Source of the DNA: Blastococcus capsensis
GTDB lineage: Bacteria > Actinomycetota > Actinomycetes > Mycobacteriales > Geodermatophilaceae
Direction of reading: 5' to 3'
Assembly (NCBI RefSeq): GCF_030165005.1
Contig: NZ_JASNNW010000001.1
Coordinates: 310,001-374,000 of the forward strand
DNA length: 64,000 bases
Part shown: positions 58,956 to 64,000 of the stretch, piece by piece
Layout of the letters: each line of letters opens with the position of its first letter
Numbering within the stretch: the stretch's first letter is position 1
Notes under the pieces: generated by a model
The model's input: only the letters and a program-made list of their open reading frames with translations
What the model was told of the DNA's origin: nothing
Databases searched by the model: none
Program-made: the position numbers and the translations under genes

Positions 58956-60617
58956 ATGTTCGACCCGGCCGTCAGCGACCAGTGGTGGAAGAACGCCGTC
59001 GTCTACTCCGTGGACGTCGAGACGTTCATGGACTCCGACGGCGACGGGATCGGCGACTTCCGGGGTCTGACCCATCGCCTGCCCTACCTGTCCGGCCTGG
59101 GCGTGACCTGCCTGTGGTTGCTGCCCTTCTACCCGACTCCGGGACGGGACGACGGCTACGACGTGAGCGACTACTACACCGTGGACCCCCGGCTGGGCAC
59201 GCTGGGCGAGTTCGTCGAGTTCGTCCGCACCGCGCGGGACCTCGGGATCCGGGTGGTGATCGACCTCGTGGTGAACCACACCTCCAGCGAGCACCCCTGG
59301 TTCCAGGAGGCCCGCCGCGACCGCAACTCCCGGTACCGCGACTGGTACGTGTGGGCCGACCAGCCGCCGGAGGACGAGGCCAAGGTCATCTTCCCGGACG
59401 AGGAGGACAGCAACTGGGCCTGGGACGAGGAGGCCGGGCAGTTCTACCTGCACCGCTTCTACTCGTCGGAGCCCGACCTCAACACCGCCAACCCCGACGT
59501 CCGCGACGAGATCCACCGGATCATGGGTTTCTGGCTCGAGCTCGGGGTCTCCGGGTTCCGGGTGGACGCCGCGCCGTACCTCATCGGGGACGCCGGGATC
59601 GAGAACCAGATGCCGCAGGACCCGCACCTGATCCTGCAGGACATGCGCGGCTTCCTCTCCCGTCGCCGCGGGGACGCCGTGCTGTTCGGCGAGGTCAACC
59701 TGGACCCCGGGGACCGCGAGACCTTCTTCGGTGACGACGGCGACGAGATGACCGGGCTGTTCAACTTCATCCTGTCCGGCGCGGTGTTCACCGCCCTCGC
59801 CCGCGGCGAGGCGGCCCCCCTGGCCGAGCACCTCCGGCGGACGCCGCCGCCGCCGCGGACCTCCCAGTGGCTGAACTTCCTGCGCAACCACGACGAGCTG
59901 AACCTCTCTCGGCTGCCGACCGAGGAGAAGGAGGAGGTGATGGCCGCCTTCGCCCCGGAGCAGGACATGCGGATCTACGGCCGCGGCATCCGGCGGCGGC
60001 TGCCCCCGATGGTCGGCGGCGACCGCAGGCGGATCGAGCTGGCGTTCAGCCTGCTCCTGACCCTGCCCGGGACCCCGGTGCTCCTCTACGGCGAGGAGAT
60101 CGGGATGGGCGACGACCTGGCGATCGAGGGGCGCAAGAGCGTCCGCACGGTCATGCAGTGGACCGATGGGCGCAACGGCGGCTTCTCCGGTGCCGACGAG
60201 CTCGTGGCCCCCGTCGTCGACGACGGCCCGTTCCGCTACCAGGAGGTCAACGTCGCCGAGCAGCGCCGGCGCGAGGACTCCCTGCTCAACCGGGTGGAGC
60301 GCGCGATCCGCGTCCGCAAGGAGTCCCCCGAGTTCGGCTGGGGCACCTGGACGGTGCTGGACTCCGGCGACCCGCGGATCCTCGCCCACCGGTGCGACTG
60401 GCTGGACGGCACGGTGCTCGCCGTGCACAACCTGTCCGGCGACGACGTCGAGACCCGGATCGACCTGGCCGACGGCAACCGACTCGAGGAGGTCAGCGAC
60501 ATCTTCGGCGGCGACCGCTACGAGCCGCTCGACCCGGACGATCCTCGCGTCTCCCTCGCGCCCTACGGCTATCGGTGGCTGCGCGCGAGGCCCGCGGGCA
60601 GCGGGACGGCGCTGTGA
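58956..60617 (+). CDS. GH13 alpha-amylase-family enzyme, trehalose synthase-like
   Basis: A 553-residue cytoplasmic glycoside hydrolase/transglycosidase. Start region WWKNAVVYSVDVETFMDSDGDGIGDF (key: calcium-type DSDGDGIGDF). Conserved regions: DLVVNHTSSEHPWF (I), GFRVDAAPYL with the nucleophile Asp (II), LFGEVNLDPGD with the acid Glu (III), LRNHDELNL (IV). The pattern is close to TreS-like maltose-trehalose isomerases, but without the usual maltokinase partner; exact reaction unproven. 150 bases upstream are non-coding. Followed by a coupled alpha-glucosidase gene. Confidence 0.88.
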   Translation: MFDPAVSDQWWKNAVVYSVDVETFMDSDGDGIGDFRGLTHRLPYLSGLGVTCLWLLPFYPTPGRDDGYDVSDYYTVDPRLGTLGEFVEFVRTARDLGIRVVIDLVVNHTSSEHPWFQEARRDRNSRYRDWYVWADQPPEDEAKVIFPDEEDSNWAWDEEAGQFYLHRFYSSEPDLNTANPDVRDEIHRIMGFWLELGVSGFRVDAAPYLIGDAGIENQMPQDPHLILQDMRGFLSRRRGDAVLFGEVNLDPGDRETFFGDDGDEMTGLFNFILSGAVFTALARGEAAPLAEHLRRTPPPPRTSQWLNFLRNHDELNLSRLPTEEKEEVMAAFAPEQDMRIYGRGIRRRLPPMVGGDRRRIELAFSLLLTLPGTPVLLYGEEIGMGDDLAIEGRKSVRTVMQWTDGRNGGFSGADELVAPVVDDGPFRYQEVNVAEQRRREDSLLNRVERAIRVRKESPEFGWGTWTVLDSGDPRILAHRCDWLDGTVLAVHNLSGDDVETRIDLADGNRLEEVSDIFGGDRYEPLDPDDPRVSLAPYGYRWLRARPAGSGTAL

Positions 60618-62176
60618 CCGGCGGGCCGGCCCCCGGCGCGCCGTGGTGGCGCAGCGGCGTGGTCTACCAGATCTACCCCCGGTCCTTCGCCGACTCCTCC
60701 GGCGACGGGATCGGGGACCTGGAGGGGATCCGGGCCCGGCTGGACCACCTGAGCTGGCTCGGCGTCGACGCGCTGTGGCTCTCGCCGGTCTACCGCTCGC
60801 CCATGGCCGACGCGGGGTACGACATCGCGGACCACTGCGACATCGATCCCCTGTTCGGCGACCTCGCGGCCTTCGACCGGCTCCTGGCCGACGTCCACGA
60901 CCGGGGCATGCGGCTGATGCTGGACTGGGTGCCCAACCACACCAGCGACCAGCACCCGTGGTTCCTCGACTCCCGCAGCTCCCGCGACTCTGCCCGCCGC
61001 AACTGGTACCTGTGGCGGGACGGCGAGCCGGGCACGCCGCCGAACAACTGGCTGGCGCAGTTCACCGGCGGCCCTGCCTGGACCTGGGACGAGGACACCA
61101 CGCAGTGGTACCTGCACCTGTTCCTCCCCGAGCAACCCGATCTCAACTGGGCCGATCCCGCCGTGCAGGAGGCGATGCACGACGTCCTCCGGTTCTGGCT
61201 GCGGCGCGGCGTGGACGGTTTCCGCGCGGACGTCGTCCACCTGATCGGCAAGGACCCGGAGCTGCCCGACCACCCCCCGGAGCTCGTCGGCACCAACGTC
61301 GTGCACAGCCACGACCTGCCGGCGACCCACGGCCTGCTGCGCGGGATCCGGGCGGTGCTCGACGAGTTCCCCGGGGACCGCGCCATGGTCGGTGAGGTCA
61401 ATCTGCGTTCGCCCGCCCTGATCGCCCCCTACTACGGCGCGGGCGACGAGCTGCACCTGGCCTTCAACTTCGTCCCGCTGTCCGGCCCCTGGGAGGCGTC
61501 CTTCTGGCGCTCGGTGGTCGAGGAGACCCTCGCGGCGCTGGAGCCCGGCGGTTCCTGGCCGACCTGGGTGCTGTCCAACCACGACAACCCGCGCCACCGC
61601 ACCCGCTACGGCGGGTCGGAGGCACGGGCGCGGGCGGCCGCCGTCCTGCTGCTGACCCTGCCGGGCACGCCGTTCCTCTACGCGGGCGAGGAACTGGGGC
61701 TCGAGGACGCCGTCGTCCCGCCGGACCGGCGGGTCGACCCCGGGGGCCGCGACGGGTGCCGGGCACCGATCCCCTGGACGGCGGACGACGGCCACGGCTG
61801 GCCGCCGGAGCCCTGGCTGCCCTTCGCCCCGGACGCCGGCGCGCGCAGCGCCGCCGCACAGCGGGCGGACCCGACCTCGGTCCTGCACCTCTACCGGCGG
61901 CTCCTGGCCGCCCGGCGCCGCTCGCCCGCCCTCTCCACGGGTGCCTGGAGGGCCGTGCCGGCTCCCGACGGGGTGCTGGCCTACGAGCGGCAGGCCGGCG
62001 CCGACCGACGGGTCGTCGCGGTGAACTTCACCGATGCGCCGGCCCGGTTCCCGCTGGACGAGCCCGCGGCCGTGGAGGTCTCGTCGACCTGTAGCACCGA
62101 GGGTGCTGCCTGGGCCGGTGCCCTGGGGCCCGACGCGGCCGTCCTGCTCGCCCCGGCGGGGACGCCCACCGGATGA
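60614..62176 (+). CDS. GH13 alpha-glucosidase
   Basis: A 520-residue enzyme starting at GTG 60614, overlapping the previous stop by 4 bases. Motifs: VVYQIYPRSFADSSGDGIGDLEG, MLDWVPNHTSDQHPWF (I), VDGFRADVVHL with nucleophile Asp (II), MVGEVNLRSP with acid Glu (III), VLSNHDNPRH (IV), and LYAGEELGLEDA. These fit exo-acting alpha-glucosidases/oligo-1,6-glucosidases. With the preceding TreS-like enzyme it probably handles maltose, trehalose or isomalto-oligosaccharides in the cytoplasm. Confidence 0.93.
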   Translation: MTGGPAPGAPWWRSGVVYQIYPRSFADSSGDGIGDLEGIRARLDHLSWLGVDALWLSPVYRSPMADAGYDIADHCDIDPLFGDLAAFDRLLADVHDRGMRLMLDWVPNHTSDQHPWFLDSRSSRDSARRNWYLWRDGEPGTPPNNWLAQFTGGPAWTWDEDTTQWYLHLFLPEQPDLNWADPAVQEAMHDVLRFWLRRGVDGFRADVVHLIGKDPELPDHPPELVGTNVVHSHDLPATHGLLRGIRAVLDEFPGDRAMVGEVNLRSPALIAPYYGAGDELHLAFNFVPLSGPWEASFWRSVVEETLAALEPGGSWPTWVLSNHDNPRHRTRYGGSEARARAAAVLLLTLPGTPFLYAGEELGLEDAVVPPDRRVDPGGRDGCRAPIPWTADDGHGWPPEPWLPFAPDAGARSAAAQRADPTSVLHLYRRLLAARRRSPALSTGAWRAVPAPDGVLAYERQAGADRRVVAVNFTDAPARFPLDEPAAVEVSSTCSTEGAAWAGALGPDAAVLLAPAGTPTG

Positions 62177-62312
62177 CGGCGGCGGTCGTCGAGAGAGAGT
62201 CGACCGGACGGCCGGTGATCCTCGTCGGATCCCGCCCCGCCCGGGTGACCGGGACCGGTGTCGAGGCCCGTTCCCGGACGGGTGGCGGGCAGACTGAACC
62301 GCATGAGCGACG

Positions 62313-62999
62313 GTGAGCACTGGGGCGCCCCTGCGTCGGGCGGGGAACCGGGGCCGGAGCAGCCGGGCACCCAGGCCATCGGGTACGGCGCCGTACGGCC
62401 AGCCGCCCTACGGCCAGTCTCCGTACTCGCAGGCTCCGTACTCGCAAGCTCCGTACTGGCAACCTCCGTACGGCCAGCCGCCCTACGGCCAGGCTCCGTA
62501 CTGGCAACCTCCCTACGGCCAGCAGCCCTACGGCCAGCACCCCTACGGCCAGCACCCCTACGGGCAGGCCCCCTATGGCCATCCCGGCTACGGCGGGTGG
62601 CAGTCCCCCAGGACTCGCCCGACCGTGGTGACCTCGGCCGGCGTCCTCGGCATCGTGACCGGCGCGCTCACCGCCCTCGGCTCGCTGGTCATGCTCATCG
62701 CGGCGTTGAGCGGCGAGCGCGACGCCGTGACCACGCTGCTGATCCTCGGCCTGCCGTGCGCGGTCGGCCTGATCGCCGGCGGGGTCCGCCTGCTGCAGAG
62801 GCACGCACCGGGCCTCCTGTTCGGCTCGGCGCTGGCCGCGATCGGCGTCCTCGCCGTCGCGCTGGTCGCCGGAATGCTCACCCTCGGCGACGAGGACCGG
62901 GTCGCCGTCGCCGTCTTCGTGCTCTTCGCCTGCGTGCTGCCGGCCATCACCGCGGTCTTCGCCCGGCTGCGCGCGGTCACCCACTGGGTCGGGGGCTGA
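62313..62999 (+). CDS. PYGQ-repeat membrane protein, apparent N-terminal frameshift
   Basis: A Pro/Tyr/Gly/Gln-repeat cytoplasmic tail ([10 protein letters not shown] units, about nt 62390-62590) followed by four membrane helices ([73 protein letters not shown]). Function unknown; proline-tyrosine tails of this kind are common on small actinobacterial membrane proteins. GTG 62313 opens the frame, but the neighbouring frame from ATG 62303 ([20 protein letters not shown]) looks like the natural N-terminus; a one-base loss near 62385-62397 (GYGA|PYGQ) would explain this. The native gene may be 62303-62999. Confidence 0.7.
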   Translation: MSTGAPLRRAGNRGRSSRAPRPSGTAPYGQPPYGQSPYSQAPYSQAPYWQPPYGQPPYGQAPYWQPPYGQQPYGQHPYGQHPYGQAPYGHPGYGGWQSPRTRPTVVTSAGVLGIVTGALTALGSLVMLIAALSGERDAVTTLLILGLPCAVGLIAGGVRLLQRHAPGLLFGSALAAIGVLAVALVAGMLTLGDEDRVAVAVFVLFACVLPAITAVFARLRAVTHWVGG

Positions 63000-63038
63000 G
63001 GTCGGAGCCGAACGGCACCGGTCGAGGGCCCGACGGGC

Positions 63039-64000
63039 TCAGCTGACGTCCTCGTCCACCCAGTCCAGCGACTTGGTCACCGCCTTCTGCCAGTTGCGGT
63101 AGTTCCGCTCCCGCTCCTCGGCGGGCATCCGCGGCTCCCAGCGCCGGTCCTCCGACCACTTCGCGGTCAGCTCGTCGAGGCCGGACCAGAAACCGACGGC
63201 CAGGCCCGCGGCGTACGCCGCGCCCAGGGCGGTGGTCTCCGCGATCGTCGGCCGGATCACCGGGACGTCGAGCAGGTCGGCCTGGAACTGCATGAGCAGC
63301 TCGTTGCCCACCATCCCGCCGTCGACCCGCAGCTCGGTCAGGTCCACGCCGGAGTCGGCGTTCATCGCGTCGAGCACCTCGCGGGTCTGGTACGCGGTGG
63401 CCTCGAGCACCGCCCGGGCCAGGTGCCCTTTCGTGACGTAGCGGGTGAGCCCGACGATGGCGCCGCGGGCGTCCGCGCGCCAGTGCGGGGCGAACAGCCC
63501 GGAGAAGGCGGGCACGACGTACGCACCGCCGTTGTCCTCGACGGATCGGGCCAGGTCCTCGATCTCGGGGGCTGCCGATATCAGCCCCAGGTTGTCGCGG
63601 ACCCACTGCACCAGCGACCCGGTGACGGCGATCGAGCCCTCCAGCGCGTACACCGGCTTGGCGTCCCCGAGCTGGTAGCACAGCGTGGTGAGCAGGCCGT
63701 TCTCCGACCGGACCGCCTCCTCTCCCGTGTTGAGCAGCATGAAGTTGCCCGTGCCGTAGGTGTTCTTGGCCATCCCGCGCTCGAAGCAGACCTGCCCGAA
63801 CGTCGCCGCCTGCTGGTCGCCCAGCGAACCGGCGATCGGCACCCCGGCGAGAAAGCCGGACGGGCGTCCGCGGCCGTACTCCTCGGAGTTCGACCGGATC
63901 TCCGGGAGCATCGAGACCGGGATGCCCATCTCCCCGGCGATGGACTCGTCCCAGGCCAGCGTCCGGTAGTCCATGAGCATGGTGCGGGAGGCGTTGGAGA
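63039..64000 (-). CDS. glpK: glycerol kinase, C-terminal part (cut by window end)
   Basis: Phosphorylates glycerol to glycerol 3-phosphate. 320 codons are in the window; the N-terminal ATP/glycerol lobe lies beyond 64000. FGGY-kinase motifs visible: [17 protein letters not shown] at the window edge, [29 protein letters not shown] (parts: GDQQAA, GTGNFML), [37 protein letters not shown] and [36 protein letters not shown] closes the domain. Convergent with the PYGQ protein gene, 39 bases apart. Confidence 0.96.
   Translation of the reverse strand, partial: SNASRTMLMDYRTLAWDESIAGEMGIPVSMLPEIRSNSEEYGRGRPSGFLAGVPIAGSLGDQQAATFGQVCFERGMAKNTYGTGNFMLLNTGEEAVRSENGLLTTLCYQLGDAKPVYALEGSIAVTGSLVQWVRDNLGLISAAPEIEDLARSVEDNGGAYVVPAFSGLFAPHWRADARGAIVGLTRYVTKGHLARAVLEATAYQTREVLDAMNADSGVDLTELRVDGGMVGNELLMQFQADLLDVPVIRPTIAETTALGAAYAAGLAVGFWSGLDELTAKWSEDRRWEPRMPAEERERNYRNWQKAVTKSLDWVDEDVS

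Noticed and set aside
1-64000. tRNA, rRNA, prophage or insertion-sequence transposase
   Set aside because: No cloverleaf, rRNA or transposase pattern was seen by eye; the only mobile elements supported are the intein and, possibly, the DUF222-HNH gene. A tRNA scan was not possible.

Overview
The window is very GC-rich DNA from an actinobacterium. Gene content and order suggest the family Geodermatophilaceae (Blastococcus, Modestobacter, Geodermatophilus type), but this is an inference. GTG starts, 4-base start/stop overlaps and proline/alanine-rich secreted proteins are all typical of such genomes. The left third keeps an order also known from Mycobacterium: ino1, padR, a DUF5318 gene, ponA, a GT87 membrane protein, rpsF-ssb-rpsR-rplI, dnaB. 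That block lies near oriC in Mycobacterium. Three perfect copies of the ParB-type palindrome GTTCCACGTGGAAC (55-68, 10977-10990, 35451-35464) support an origin-proximal position here too.

1-13 kb: a 5'-truncated CCA-adding enzyme gene, a secreted matrixin-like protease, an MFS transporter, a YqgE/AlgH protein, a lipoprotein, a 62-bp tandem repeat array, inositol-phosphate synthase, a PadR regulator with a 12-bp-arm operator, DUF5318, the class A penicillin-binding protein and the GT87 protein. An endonuclease IV relic follows. 13-19.5 kb: a secreted proline-rich protein, the ribosomal/SSB cluster and dnaB. The dnaB gene carries a 426-residue LAGLIDADG intein.

19.5-27.5 kb: a secreted alpha/beta hydrolase, a perfect 23-bp bidirectional terminator, a DesA3-like desaturase with its ferredoxin reductase, and a divergent PucR regulator. 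Then comes a decayed stretch with a KptA (RNA 2'-phosphotransferase) fragment, a frameshifted VapC next to an intact antitoxin, and an Mrr C-terminal fragment. 27.5-39 kb: methyltransferase, FAD oxidase, dinB, and the thiM-thiE-thiD salvage operon under a TPP riboswitch. A second, divergent TPP riboswitch leads into a zinc alcohol dehydrogenase. After these lie a lone SNF2-like helicase, a DUF3152/LGFP secreted protein, an esterase and a YnfA protein.

39-47.6 kb: a type I restriction-modification locus in unusual order. hsdR and hsdS are followed by a two-gene toxin-antitoxin-like cassette, then an oppositely oriented DUF222-HNH gene, then hsdM. The PIN toxin of the cassette seems to have lost its ATG. 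47.7-50.5 kb: phosphoglucomutase and an M20 peptidase.

50.5-58.8 kb: a LacI repressor faces an eight-gene operon (BtpA/SgcQ barrel, PfkB kinase, three-gene sugar-type ABC importer, phosphotriesterase-family hydrolase, amidotransferase-fold protein, TenA-like protein). Two LacI operators flank its promoter. It is the best candidate here for an undescribed pathway: uptake and breakdown of a phosphorylatable, possibly nucleoside-like compound. 59-64 kb: two GH13 enzymes, a PYGQ-repeat membrane protein and a glycerol kinase gene cut by the window end.
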